DNA of 17,411 nucleotides, from assembly GCA_018065295.1 (NCBI GenBank), contig JAGHTQ010000061.1, positions 1 through 17,411 on the forward strand. The letters run 5' to 3'. A model generated the notes under the pieces. That model was not told the origin of the DNA. It ran no database searches and saw nothing but the letters and a program-made list of their open reading frames with translations. Every line of letters begins with the position of its first letter. Within the stretch, counting starts at the first letter, position 1. The translations under genes were made by a program, and so were the position numbers. The DNA comes from Candidatus Colimonas fimequi (GTDB lineage Bacteria; Bacillota; Clostridia; Peptostreptococcales; Anaerovoracaceae). Of this stretch, positions 7,806 through 15,590 are shown piece by piece.

Positions 7806-9716
7806 ATGGTATCAAACATTAGCTTAGAAATAACGGCTTTGGCGTTCACATTGTTTGTACTCTACCACTTTCTCATGGAGAAGAAGGTTAATGATGCATC
7901 GAACAAAATATTCACGTTCTTCATTACTGTAGGAATAATGGATATATGTTTTGACGTTATCAGTACTATTCTCATTGAACAATTCCCTGGTAGATTTGTT
8001 ACCTTGACGAAGGCTTGCCTTACAGTGCTGTACCTGCTTCAGGCGATACTGCCATATGCTGTCGTAAGGTACACCCAGTCCCTTCTTGGGGGAAGACACG
8101 TTAAGCCAAACAGGTGGAGTAAATGCGGGTATGCAGTTACCTGCCTTGTTGGAATGCTTGCTATCATCAACTTCTTCACAGGCTTTTTCTTCTATTACGA
8201 CGATGCCAATGTATATCATCAGGGTCCGCTGTACCTGTTAATGTACGTATACGTAGGTTTATATATGTCTACTGTTGCGGTTATCAGCGTTGTAAATAGA
8301 CATGAACTTACATTTAGAGAGTTCGCTAGCATTTGGGAATACCTGATAATAATCGCCATCAGCGTTCTTATTCAGCTTCTGACTGGAACGCTGCTTACTA
8401 TCGGTGTGGGCATCGGTCTTGGTATCACCATGCTGTATATTACAATCAGCAATCCTAACAGTAATGTGGATACGTTTACGGGACTTCCTGACAAGGCGTA
8501 TTTCGCTAAATGGATGGAAGAACGTGTTGTAAAAGGTCTGAATGTTAACGTAGTAGCAGTAGAGTTATTCAAGCTAAAATGGCTTAACAAGGTGTACGGA
8601 CCAGCGATTGCCGACAAGATGATTCTTAAGCTTGTAGATGAGATTAACGAGTATATTGGTACGGGGCATCTATTTAGAATTTCAGGCAGAAGATTCCTGG
8701 TAGAAGTGGGTAATAACGATGAGTACAACTTCATCATGATGAAACTTCAGAAGAAATTCGATACTCCGGTATCCATAGATGGTGATATGAATAAGCTTCC
8801 GGCAATACTTTGCGGGGTGCCGGATGCTCAGAGATTAAAGAAGGCCGATGAACTTATTGAGTACATAGATTACATGGTGGCTTTGACCGGCGAAGGTGAA
8901 GATACTATTGTAATTAAGGATAAGACCGAATTAATGGAAGGCTTCAGGAAGGAACAAGAAATTGAGAAATTCCTGGATACCGCCGTTGAAGAAGATCTCT
9001 TCCAGGTGTACTACCAGCCAGTATATTCTGTTAAGGATAAGAAGGTGGTTACACTTGAGGCGTTAAGCAGACTGGTTCATCCATCTATTGGTCATATTCC
9101 ACCAGATGTCTTCATTGCATATGCTGAGAAGAATGGGCTGATAGAGCAAATCAGCAAGCTGCAGCTTAAGAGGGTTTGTGACTTCGTTAAGAACAATGAA
9201 GCTCTTACGAGCTCTATCGAAAACGTCAAGTTTAACCTGTCGCCACATGAACTTCTCAAGGAGGGTCACTGCAGGGAACTGGTGAGAATTATTCGTGATT
9301 CTGGACTTAAACCAGAATACTTTAACTTCGAGATTACAGAGACTGTGGCTACAGAATATAGCGATATCGTCAGGGGCGTAATAGGACTGTTTAATGAAGC
9401 GGGAATTGGCCTTTGCCTTGATGATTTCGGTGCAGGCTATGCTAACCTTAACACTGTACTCAAGATGCCGTTTTCAACCATAAAAATCGACAGATCCCTA
9501 CTTGGCGGAATGCTGGATGATGAGAATGTGGCAGAGTTCTATGAGCGAATCGTCAGCATACTTAACAGCATGGGGTACAGAATCGTAGCCGAAGGTGTTG
9601 AAACAAAAGAAGAGTTCGAACTTTTATCAAAGTGGAACGTTGATATGATACAGGGATTTTACTTCTCGAAACCTCTTGCGGAGAAGGAAATTATCCCATT
9701 GTTAAAAGAAAATTAG
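7806..9716 (+). CDS. Membrane c-di-GMP phosphodiesterase (7TM-like sensor, degenerate GGDEF, EAL)
   Basis: Membrane signalling protein of 636 residues predicted to hydrolyse cyclic di-GMP to pGpG. The N-terminal 215 residues hold about six or seven hydrophobic segments (roughly 5-23, 34-57, 68-90, 107-130, 140-162, 174-195, 197-216), probably a sensor of unknown ligand. A GGDEF fold begins near NVDTFTGLPDKAYF (221-234), but its signature is SGRRF (293-297), so it should not make c-di-GMP. The EAL domain (about 385-632) keeps every metal and catalytic position: EAL 418-420 with Arg422, Asn477, Glu509, Asp538-Asp539 in DDFGAG, Lys560, Glu596 in AEGVE, and Gln616. It should therefore be an active phosphodiesterase, with the GGDEF remnant perhaps binding GTP as a regulator. 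The start ATG has GGAG ten bases upstream (7792-7795), a slightly long spacing. It is the second gene of the operon with the dGTPase-like gene and is followed directly by a terminator. Confidence 0.92.
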   Translation: MVSNISLEITALAFTLFVLYHFLMEKKVNDASNKIFTFFITVGIMDICFDVISTILIEQFPGRFVTLTKACLTVLYLLQAILPYAVVRYTQSLLGGRHVKPNRWSKCGYAVTCLVGMLAIINFFTGFFFYYDDANVYHQGPLYLLMYVYVGLYMSTVAVISVVNRHELTFREFASIWEYLIIIAISVLIQLLTGTLLTIGVGIGLGITMLYITISNPNSNVDTFTGLPDKAYFAKWMEERVVKGLNVNVVAVELFKLKWLNKVYGPAIADKMILKLVDEINEYIGTGHLFRISGRRFLVEVGNNDEYNFIMMKLQKKFDTPVSIDGDMNKLPAILCGVPDAQRLKKADELIEYIDYMVALTGEGEDTIVIKDKTELMEGFRKEQEIEKFLDTAVEEDLFQVYYQPVYSVKDKKVVTLEALSRLVHPSIGHIPPDVFIAYAEKNGLIEQISKLQLKRVCDFVKNNEALTSSIENVKFNLSPHELLKEGHCRELVRIIRDSGLKPEYFNFEITETVATEYSDIVRGVIGLFNEAGIGLCLDDFGAGYANLNTVLKMPFSTIKIDRSLLGGMLDDENVAEFYERIVSILNSMGYRIVAEGVETKEEFELLSKWNVDMIQGFYFSKPLAEKEIIPLLKEN

Positions 9717-9745
9717 AGCGCTTGACATACAAGCGCTCTTTTTGT
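9715..9745 (+). terminator. Intrinsic terminator of the EAL operon
   Basis: A perfect 10-bp stem, AGAGCGCTTG (9715-9724) with CAAGCGCTCT (9730-9739), and a five-base loop ACATA, followed by a T run. The stem begins inside the TAG stop codon (9714-9716) of the EAL gene. Confidence 0.92.
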
Positions 9746-9770
9746 GTATTTTTCAACGTTTATGGCGACA

Positions 9771-9798
9771 TTTGTGCAAGATAATTAAAAAATATAAC
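9771..9798 (+). promoter_or_regulatory. Tentative promoter for the glycyl radical enzyme and permease
   Basis: TTTGTG (9771-9776), 16 bases, TATAAC (9793-9798) is the best-placed candidate in the 140-base gap after the terminator. It would give a leader of roughly 80 bases with no recognisable riboswitch. A perfect TATAAT at 9869-9874 is too close to the start codon to be used with the ribosome site at 9877-9881. Confidence 0.3.
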
Positions 9799-9885
9799 AA
9801 GCCAATGGTGGAATCTGAAACCCTACAGTACTAATATGTTTAAGGTTAGGATTAGAAATAAATGGATATATAATTTGGAGGCAAC

Positions 9886-10587
9886 ATGGCAACAGACAGA
9901 GTTAAGAGGTTAAGAGAGAAATATTTCGACTCTATTCCTCAGATAACATCAGAACGTCTCGTGCTTGCTACAGAAGCTTACAAGCAGTTTGCTGGTGATG
10001 CAATTCCAATCTTCAGAGCGAAGGTTGTTAAGTACATCATGGAGCACATGACTACTCTCATCATGGATGATGAGCTGATTGTAGGTACAGAGACAAACAA
10101 GTATAGAGGTGCTAACCTTCACCCAGAATTCCAGTCAAGTTCATGGTATATCAGTGACATCGACGAATTCTCAACTAGAAGCAAGGACCCATACTACATT
10201 TCACCAGAAGATAAAGAAATTATTCTGGAAACACTTAAGTACTGGGACGGCAAGGCTATGGAAGACCTGGCCAAGACAGCGCTCCCAGCTAAGATTAGAG
10301 AACTTGAAGCTGACGATATCATCACAGTTGGTCTTGAGAATGGTGTATCAGGTGAAACTACTTGTGACCACGAGAAAATCCTGACTGTTGGTATCAGAGG
10401 ATACATGGATGAATGCCAGAGAAATATCGATAACATGATTCCTCAGACAATGGAGGAACAGGCGCAGGTTGATTTCTGGAAGGCATGCATCATTCAGTGC
10501 GAAGGTCTGATTATCTATGCTCACAGAATGGCAGAAGAAGCAGAACGTCAGGCTGCAGAGTGCACTGATGAGAGGAGAAAACAGTAA
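9886..10587 (+). CDS. Glycyl radical enzyme, N-terminal part (frame ends at an in-frame TAA)
   Basis: N-terminal 233 residues of a pyruvate formate-lyase-like glycyl radical enzyme. The family's opening blocks are clear: SERLVLATEAYKQF (22-35), the IPIFRAKVVKYIMEH helix, and the DDELIVGTETNKYRGANLHPE segment that starts the first barrel strands. Ribosome site GGAGG (9877-9881) lies four bases before the ATG. The frame stops at TAA (10585-10587) after RRKQ. Directly after the stop the same frame continues with LLTIAGNCRVVPENPPQNF, which is exactly what family members have at this point, so this is one gene broken by a nonsense codon and not a natural domain end. On its own the fragment contains neither the thiyl Cys nor the radical Gly and should be inactive. 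Alternatives are a sequencing error, a recent null mutation, or low-level readthrough. Confidence 0.85.
   Translation: MATDRVKRLREKYFDSIPQITSERLVLATEAYKQFAGDAIPIFRAKVVKYIMEHMTTLIMDDELIVGTETNKYRGANLHPEFQSSSWYISDIDEFSTRSKDPYYISPEDKEIILETLKYWDGKAMEDLAKTALPAKIRELEADDIITVGLENGVSGETTCDHEKILTVGIRGYMDECQRNIDNMIPQTMEEQAQVDFWKACIIQCEGLIIYAHRMAEEAERQAAECTDERRKQ
10585..10587 (+). other. In-frame nonsense codon (TAA) within the glycyl radical enzyme gene
   Basis: Codon 234 of an otherwise continuous 789-codon frame (9886-12255). Family members usually have Glu or a similar polar residue here (…RK-x-x-LL.IA…), so one base change such as GAA to TAA explains it. There is no length change: the reading frame is the same on both sides. 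TAA is the stop codon of most other genes in the window, so reassignment is excluded. Confidence 0.85.
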
Positions 10588-10614
10588 CTTCTGACTATTG
10601 CAGGCAACTGCAGA

Positions 10615-12255
10615 GTGGTTCCGGAGAACCCACCACAGAACTTCATGCAGGCTCTTCAGTCAATCTGGTTTGTACACGTTTACTTCCACATCGAAGTATG
10701 TACAACAGCTAACGGATTCGGTAGATTCGACCAGTACATGTGGCCATTCTACAAGAAGGACGTTATCGACGAGAAGAATATTACAAGAGAAGAAGCATTA
10801 GAACTTCTCGAATGCCTGTATCTTAAGTCATGCGAAGTATACGAAGTTAGAGATAACTGGTACGCAACATCCTTTGCAGGATACCCTATGTGGGAAATTC
10901 TCGTAGTTGGCGGTCAGACAAGAGACGGTCAGGACGCAACAAACGATTTATCATATCTGTGTCTGGAAGCATCATCAGAACTTCAGACAACTCAGCCAGT
11001 AATGGCAGTAAGAGTTTGGGATGGAACTCCAGAAGATCTGATTAAGTACGGATGCAAGATGATTCAGGAAGGCCAGGCAAACCCTGGATTCTTCAACGAC
11101 AACGCAGCTATGCAGATGTGCATGGGTAAGGGCTGCACAATTGAAGAAGCAAGAGACTGGACTATCGTAGGTTGTATTCAGCCAGGACCTGGTGGCGGCG
11201 GTACAGACGGATCACCGGACGCAGGATACGTTAACATGGGTAAGATGATTGAATTCGTTCTTCATAACGGTGTTGACCCTGCAACTGGCAAGCTGATGGG
11301 TCTTGAAACTGGAGATCCTAGAGAATTTAAGAACATCGAAGAATTCAAGGATGCTCTCAAGAAGCAGATTATCCATCACTACGATCAGATCAGAATCGGA
11401 TATAACATCATGCAGAGCTGTCACATGAACAGATATCCGGTAATCTTCGCATCAATGGTAACTAAGGGATGCGTTGAGAGCGGTAAGTCAGTACAGCACG
11501 GTGGTGCTCAGTACTCAACAGCAGGCATGTACATTACAGGTGCTGCTAACCTGGCAGACTCAATCGCAGCAATTGAGAAGTGTGTATTCGAAGATAAGGA
11601 CATTACAATGGATGAACTTATCAAGGCATGCGACAGCAACTTCGAAGGTCAGGAGAGACTCAGACAGCTTCTTCTGAACAAGCCAGAGAAGTACGGTAAT
11701 AACCAGGAACACGTTGATGGGATTTATAAGGAAATGATGCACTACATTGCAGGGGTTGTTCAGGAATGGCCAGATGCAAGAGGCGGCAGATATTCATTCA
11801 ACGTTCATTCACAGACAGTTAATCTGTCACACGGTCTTGTAACTGGAGCTCTTCCAGACGGAAGACTGGCAGGCGAACCTCTTTGTGACAACGCATCACC
11901 TATGATGGGTAGAGATGTTAACGGTCCTACAGCTACTGTTAAGTCAGTTGCATCAATGGACCCAACAGCTTATCACGATGGCGCACTGTTCAACCTGAGA
12001 TTTGACCCTAAGGGTGTTCAGGGTGAGAACGGTCTCAACATTATCGAAGGCGTTATTAAGACATTCTTCGATGATGGTGGACAGCACATCCAGATTAACG
12101 TTGTTGATAACGAAACTCTGAAGAAGGCTCAGGAAGATCCAGAGAATTACAAGGGACTCATGGTTCGTGTAGCTGGATACATGGCTTACTTCACAGAACT
12201 TGACAAGAGTGCTCAGGATACAATCATCTACAGAACAGCACACCTGTCCGACTAA
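10615..12255 (+). CDS. Glycyl radical enzyme, catalytic and radical-bearing part
   Basis: Continuation, in the same frame, of the gene broken at 10585. The open frame in fact resumes at 10588; 10615 is only the first GTG, without a convincing ribosome site. Numbered over the whole gene, thiyl-radical Cys430 lies in WTIVGCIQPGPGGGG and radical-storage Gly764 in VRVAGYMAYF near the C-terminus, positions almost the same as Cys433 and Gly763 of clostridial glycerol dehydratase. NGPTAVIKS-like and GLNIIEGVIKTFFDDGGQHIQINV blocks are typical of the dehydratase/lyase branch, as opposed to true pyruvate formate-lyase, which has adjacent Cys-Cys. The residue two after Cys430 is Gln432, where glycerol, propanediol, choline, hydroxyproline and hydroxyphenylacetate enzymes have Glu. 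Substrate therefore unassigned. It needs a radical SAM activase, which is not in this window. The permease gene follows 63 bases later. Confidence 0.88.
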   Translation: MVPENPPQNFMQALQSIWFVHVYFHIEVCTTANGFGRFDQYMWPFYKKDVIDEKNITREEALELLECLYLKSCEVYEVRDNWYATSFAGYPMWEILVVGGQTRDGQDATNDLSYLCLEASSELQTTQPVMAVRVWDGTPEDLIKYGCKMIQEGQANPGFFNDNAAMQMCMGKGCTIEEARDWTIVGCIQPGPGGGGTDGSPDAGYVNMGKMIEFVLHNGVDPATGKLMGLETGDPREFKNIEEFKDALKKQIIHHYDQIRIGYNIMQSCHMNRYPVIFASMVTKGCVESGKSVQHGGAQYSTAGMYITGAANLADSIAAIEKCVFEDKDITMDELIKACDSNFEGQERLRQLLLNKPEKYGNNQEHVDGIYKEMMHYIAGVVQEWPDARGGRYSFNVHSQTVNLSHGLVTGALPDGRLAGEPLCDNASPMMGRDVNGPTATVKSVASMDPTAYHDGALFNLRFDPKGVQGENGLNIIEGVIKTFFDDGGQHIQINVVDNETLKKAQEDPENYKGLMVRVAGYMAYFTELDKSAQDTIIYRTAHLSD

Positions 12256-12318
12256 CGGACAACTAATTCAGTTCATTTTAATTAATTAACATATAGTATA
12301 TTTAGGGAGGAAACAAAA

Positions 12319-13833
12319 ATGGAGAATAATAATCTCAACAACCATCCAGATATGCAGGAAGAAAGAGTTCTTAAGAGAGGACTTAAGGCTCGTCATCTTA
12401 CAATGATCGCTATCGGTGGTTCAATCGGTACTGGCCTGTTCCTGGCAATGGGCGGAACAATCAGAGACGCTGGTCCTGGTGGCGCTATGCTGGCATACGC
12501 TATCATGGGTATCGTAGTATACTTCATGATGACTTCACTTGGCGAAATGGCAACTAAGCTGCCTATCCCTGGTGCATTCACATCATACGCAGAACGTTTC
12601 GTAGACCCTGCATGGGGCTTCACAAATGGTTGGGCATACTGGTTCGGTTCATCAATGACAGTTTGTGCTGAACTTATTGCCGGAGCTATCATCATTAAGT
12701 ACTGGTTCCCAGGAACTAACACTTCACTTTGGGCTATGCTCTTCCTGGCAATCCTGCTGGCAATCAACCTGTTCTCAGTAAAGGGCTTCGGCGAAGCTGA
12801 ATACTGGTTCGCAGGCATTAAGGTAGTTGTAACAATCCTGTTCCTGATCGTATCTGTTCTCATGATCGTTGGTATCATGAAGGGCACTGGCTCACACGGA
12901 TTCGAAAACTGGACATTAACAGATCCTGAGACTGGTGATAAGGCTCCATTCCTTCACGGCTTCGGCGGTGTAATGGGTATCTTCATGGTAGCAGCATTCT
13001 CATTCTCAAATACAGAAATCGTTGGTCTTTCAGCAGCTGAATCAGAAAACCCTAAGAAGGACGTTCCTAAGGCTATCAGAAGCGTATTCTGGAGACTTCT
13101 GATCTTCTACCTTGGTACAATCTTCGTAGTAGCTACACTGATTCCTTTCACAGAACCAACTCTTCTGGAAGCAGCAGAAGACAACGTAGCAGCTTCACCA
13201 TTCACAATCATCTTCGAGAGAGCTGGCTTCGCAGCAGCAGCTTCAGTAATGAACGCAGTAATCCTGACTTCAGTACTGTCATGCGGTAACTCATCACTGT
13301 ACAGTGCATCAAGAACTCTGCAGCACATGGCTGAAAGAGGCGACGCTCCTAAGTTCTTCGCTGGACTTACTAAGAACGGTGTTCCTGCAAGAGCAATCAT
13401 CGCTACAGCAGTAGTTGCAGCATCAGCATTCGGCGCATCACTTCTCGGTGACGGTGTTGCTTACACAGCAGCTTACTACCTCTGCGGTATCGCAGGCGTT
13501 TACAACTGGCTGACAATCTCAATGTCTCACTACAGATTCCGTAAGGGATGGGTTAAGCAGGGTCACTCACTTGACGAACTGCAGTACACTTCACCATTCT
13601 TCCCATATGGACAGATTTTCGCAATCGTTGTTTGTATCGCAGTTTGCTTCGGCGCAAACTGGTGGGTATTCGTAGACTTCAACTGGTTCGACTTCATCAC
13701 TTGCTATGCAATTATTCCACTTTCAGTAGTAATGTTCTTCGTTTACAAGAAGGTTAAGGGTACTAAGTGGGTTAAGTATGAAGATATGGACTTCACTGAA
13801 CCAGAAGAAAAGAATATTTCAGCAATACTCTAA
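12319..13833 (+). CDS. Amino acid permease, APC superfamily (AAT family)
   Basis: Cytoplasmic-membrane amino acid:proton symporter of 504 residues with about twelve hydrophobic helices. The N-terminal family signature is plain: RGLKARHLTMIAIGGSIGTG (about 20-39), with the unwound TM1 motif GGSIGTG. Later landmarks are AYAIMGIVVYFMMTSLGEMA in TM2, PIPGAFTSYAERFV, FSFSNTEIVGLSAAESENP in TM6 to loop 6-7, and the conserved SVFWRLLIFYLG segment. This places it with the LysP, GABA, aromatic, proline-type carriers; the exact substrate cannot be read. AGGGAGG lies upstream of the ATG at a proper distance. Only 63 bases and no terminator separate it from the glycyl radical enzyme, and both share the same strongly biased codon use, so they probably form one transcription unit in which the permease imports a substrate or related amino acid. 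That link is inference. Confidence 0.93.
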   Translation: MENNNLNNHPDMQEERVLKRGLKARHLTMIAIGGSIGTGLFLAMGGTIRDAGPGGAMLAYAIMGIVVYFMMTSLGEMATKLPIPGAFTSYAERFVDPAWGFTNGWAYWFGSSMTVCAELIAGAIIIKYWFPGTNTSLWAMLFLAILLAINLFSVKGFGEAEYWFAGIKVVVTILFLIVSVLMIVGIMKGTGSHGFENWTLTDPETGDKAPFLHGFGGVMGIFMVAAFSFSNTEIVGLSAAESENPKKDVPKAIRSVFWRLLIFYLGTIFVVATLIPFTEPTLLEAAEDNVAASPFTIIFERAGFAAAASVMNAVILTSVLSCGNSSLYSASRTLQHMAERGDAPKFFAGLTKNGVPARAIIATAVVAASAFGASLLGDGVAYTAAYYLCGIAGVYNWLTISMSHYRFRKGWVKQGHSLDELQYTSPFFPYGQIFAIVVCIAVCFGANWWVFVDFNWFDFITCYAIIPLSVVMFFVYKKVKGTKWVKYEDMDFTEPEEKNISAIL

Positions 13834-13851
13834 TTTATATATCCATATATT

Positions 13852-13890
13852 AAAAGACCGGTGTGTATAACACATCGGTCTTTTATTTTG
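13852..13890 (+). terminator. Intrinsic terminator of the GRE-permease unit
   Basis: A 15-bp stem (13852-13866 with 13870-13884, one G-T wobble; core GACCGGTGTGT / ACACATCGGTC) with a three-base loop ATA, ending in TTTTATTTTG. Confidence 0.92.
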
Positions 13891-13931
13891 TGTATTTTTT
13901 TCACACAAAAAACACTTTTATATGCTATCAT
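13886..13931 (+). promoter_or_regulatory. Promoter of the muramidase gene with a possible operator
   Basis: An extended -10, TGC-TATCAT (13923-13931), sits 39 bases before the start codon. TTCACA (13900-13905, 5/6 match to -35) is 20 bases upstream, a long spacer that an extended -10 may tolerate. The -35 overlaps an 8-bp inverted repeat, TTTTGTGT (13886-13893) and ACACAAAA (13903-13910), which could be a repressor site. Confidence 0.4.
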
Positions 13932-13969
13932 ATGAACTCGAGATAAGAATTAAGGAGATTATCGCATAG

Positions 13970-15511
13970 ATGAGAAAACGTAATTTATTTAAAATAGTAA
14001 TTACATATCTTCTTGTGGCGATTTTTATATTGACCGTTAATGTACCGACTAGTTATGCAGCCACTACGAAACTTACTGGCGCAGAAGTGCCAGACCAATT
14101 TAAGAAGGGATATGACATAGTTAACTGTCTGGATATTTCCAGATGGCAGAGTGATATCTCAGAAGATGACTGGCAGAAGATTCATGATAGCGGTGTGGAT
14201 GCCGTAATTATCAGAGCGGGTTATTCCAGCTATGATACTGAAGAACACAAGCCAGATAAGCACTTCAAGGACAATATTACTAACGCATCGAAGGCTGGTC
14301 TTGATGTAGGTGTTTACTACTTCTCGGCAGCAATTAATAAGGAAGAAGCTAAGTCAGAAGCGGAATACTTCGTTAAACTGATTGAGCCATATAGAGATAA
14401 GATTACACTTCCTGTTGTTCTCGACTTTGAGTCCAACGAACGAGGAAGACTTAATGGCCGCAAGCTTCGCGAACTTGGAATGGATGGATGTACAGAAATG
14501 TGCGAAGCATTCCTGCAGGTAATCGATGGTGCTGGTTATGATCCGATGATTTATGCTAATAGATCAACCCTGGACAATTATCTTGATCACAAGAAGCTGG
14601 AGAAGAAGTATAAAATCTGGCTGGCTCAGTATTCAAGATCAGGTAAGGCGCCAACATACGAAGGCGATTACTATATGTGGCAGTACAGTTCTGACGTTAG
14701 ACTTTCAGGCATTAAGGCAAGAGTGGATGCTAACTATCTGTTCAAGGAAGATGCTGCAGCAACAGCTAAGGTTGTCAGCGTAGACTTTTACGTAGATGAA
14801 GAGTCTGAGAATAGATCAAGTATGTTCGGTAACGAAACAAACACTCTTGGTGAAGAAGTTGTTGGATTCGTTGCAGACAATGGCGTATCATCTAAGGTCC
14901 CTATTGACAGCAATACTGAGCAATCTCTTACTACAGTTGTTGATAAGACAGGCCTGTTCCATGGCTATAACATCTACAAGGCTGAAGATAGCGACGAAAC
15001 AGAAGCTAGTCTTGCTACGCTGTTTAACGGATACTTCCGTTCTAAGCATGAGATAAACACTGAGTTCGTTAGAGACACCGTGCTCTCGAAGGTTCTCGGA
15101 GAAGAATATACCAAGGCTAAGGAGAATGGTAAGTCAGTATCGCTTCACGGTATCGCTACAGTTCTCACTAAGCTGAAGCTGAGAGCAGACTATTATCCTG
15201 TTATCGACGATGAAGTCTATACTAATATCAAGAGCCACCTTGCACAGGGTAAGCCGGTATTCGTATGGGTTCATACTAATAACGACAAGTGGGGCAACAA
15301 TAAGAATCAGGCCATGCTCCTGCTGGGACTTGATGCAGATGGATATGCTATCATGGCAGACCCTGTTGATAGAGAGTGGTCAGGAGACGACCAGAGAATC
15401 AAACTGGTTAGTGTAACTGAACTTGTTGAATACATGAAGAATGGTAAGAAGGACGGATCCGATATCACTGGAGATGGAGACGGCGGATACCTGCTTATCG
15501 ACAGAAACTAA
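13970..15511 (+). CDS. Secreted GH25 muramidase with C-terminal degenerate C39-like domain
   Basis: Predicted exported lysozyme cutting the N-acetylmuramic acid to N-acetylglucosamine bond of peptidoglycan. It has 513 residues. The signal peptide covers 1-30: a basic start MRKRN, a hydrophobic core, and cleavage after SYA. The GH25 barrel spans about 45-262: Asp55 in LDISRWQ, the catalytic DFE (Asp152, Glu154) in LPVVLDFES, YYMWQYSS at 234-241, and VDANY at 252-256. After a linker, residues about 345-490 resemble a papain/C39-type domain (LHGIATVLTKLKL, then HLAQGKPVFVWVHT, then NQAMLLLGLDADGYAIMADP). However, there is no Cys at the nucleophile region and the usual His before the hydrophobic strand is Gln446, so it is probably a binding module. 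No anchor, LPXTG or SH3 repeats are present. The start ATG has AAGGAG twelve bases upstream. The gene is a single transcription unit. Confidence 0.88.
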   Translation: MRKRNLFKIVITYLLVAIFILTVNVPTSYAATTKLTGAEVPDQFKKGYDIVNCLDISRWQSDISEDDWQKIHDSGVDAVIIRAGYSSYDTEEHKPDKHFKDNITNASKAGLDVGVYYFSAAINKEEAKSEAEYFVKLIEPYRDKITLPVVLDFESNERGRLNGRKLRELGMDGCTEMCEAFLQVIDGAGYDPMIYANRSTLDNYLDHKKLEKKYKIWLAQYSRSGKAPTYEGDYYMWQYSSDVRLSGIKARVDANYLFKEDAAATAKVVSVDFYVDEESENRSSMFGNETNTLGEEVVGFVADNGVSSKVPIDSNTEQSLTTVVDKTGLFHGYNIYKAEDSDETEASLATLFNGYFRSKHEINTEFVRDTVLSKVLGEEYTKAKENGKSVSLHGIATVLTKLKLRADYYPVIDDEVYTNIKSHLAQGKPVFVWVHTNNDKWGNNKNQAMLLLGLDADGYAIMADPVDREWSGDDQRIKLVSVTELVEYMKNGKKDGSDITGDGDGGYLLIDRN

Positions 15512-15537
15512 AGTTAATATGTAGATATGAAATAAAG

Positions 15538-15566
15538 AAGGACCTCAATAATTGAGGTCCTTTTTG
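15538..15566. terminator. Intrinsic terminator of the muramidase gene
   Basis: An 11-bp stem (15538-15548 with 15552-15562; core GGACCTC / GAGGTCC) with a TAA loop and a T run to 15565. The A-rich bases 15531-15539 may let it also serve the convergent AraC-type gene. Confidence 0.88.
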
Positions 15567-15590
15567 CTACATATTTATGCGCTTATTATA

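Noticed and set aside
9739..9755. Similar TTTTGTGTATTTTT strings after the EAL terminator and after the permease terminator (13886-13900)
   Set aside because: Both are T-rich terminator tails and the shared bases are of low complexity. No regulatory meaning can be supported from two instances.
9869..9874. Perfect TATAAT right before the glycyl radical enzyme start
   Set aside because: Transcription from it would begin at about 9881, inside the GGAGG ribosome site, so it cannot support the observed translation start. Treated as chance in AT-rich DNA.
10585..10587. Alternative genetic code or special recoding of TAA
   Set aside because: TAA is the terminal stop of the patatin, ogt, DUF1015, carB, dGTPase-like, permease and muramidase genes, and no recoding by known systems uses TAA as selenocysteine or pyrrolysine.
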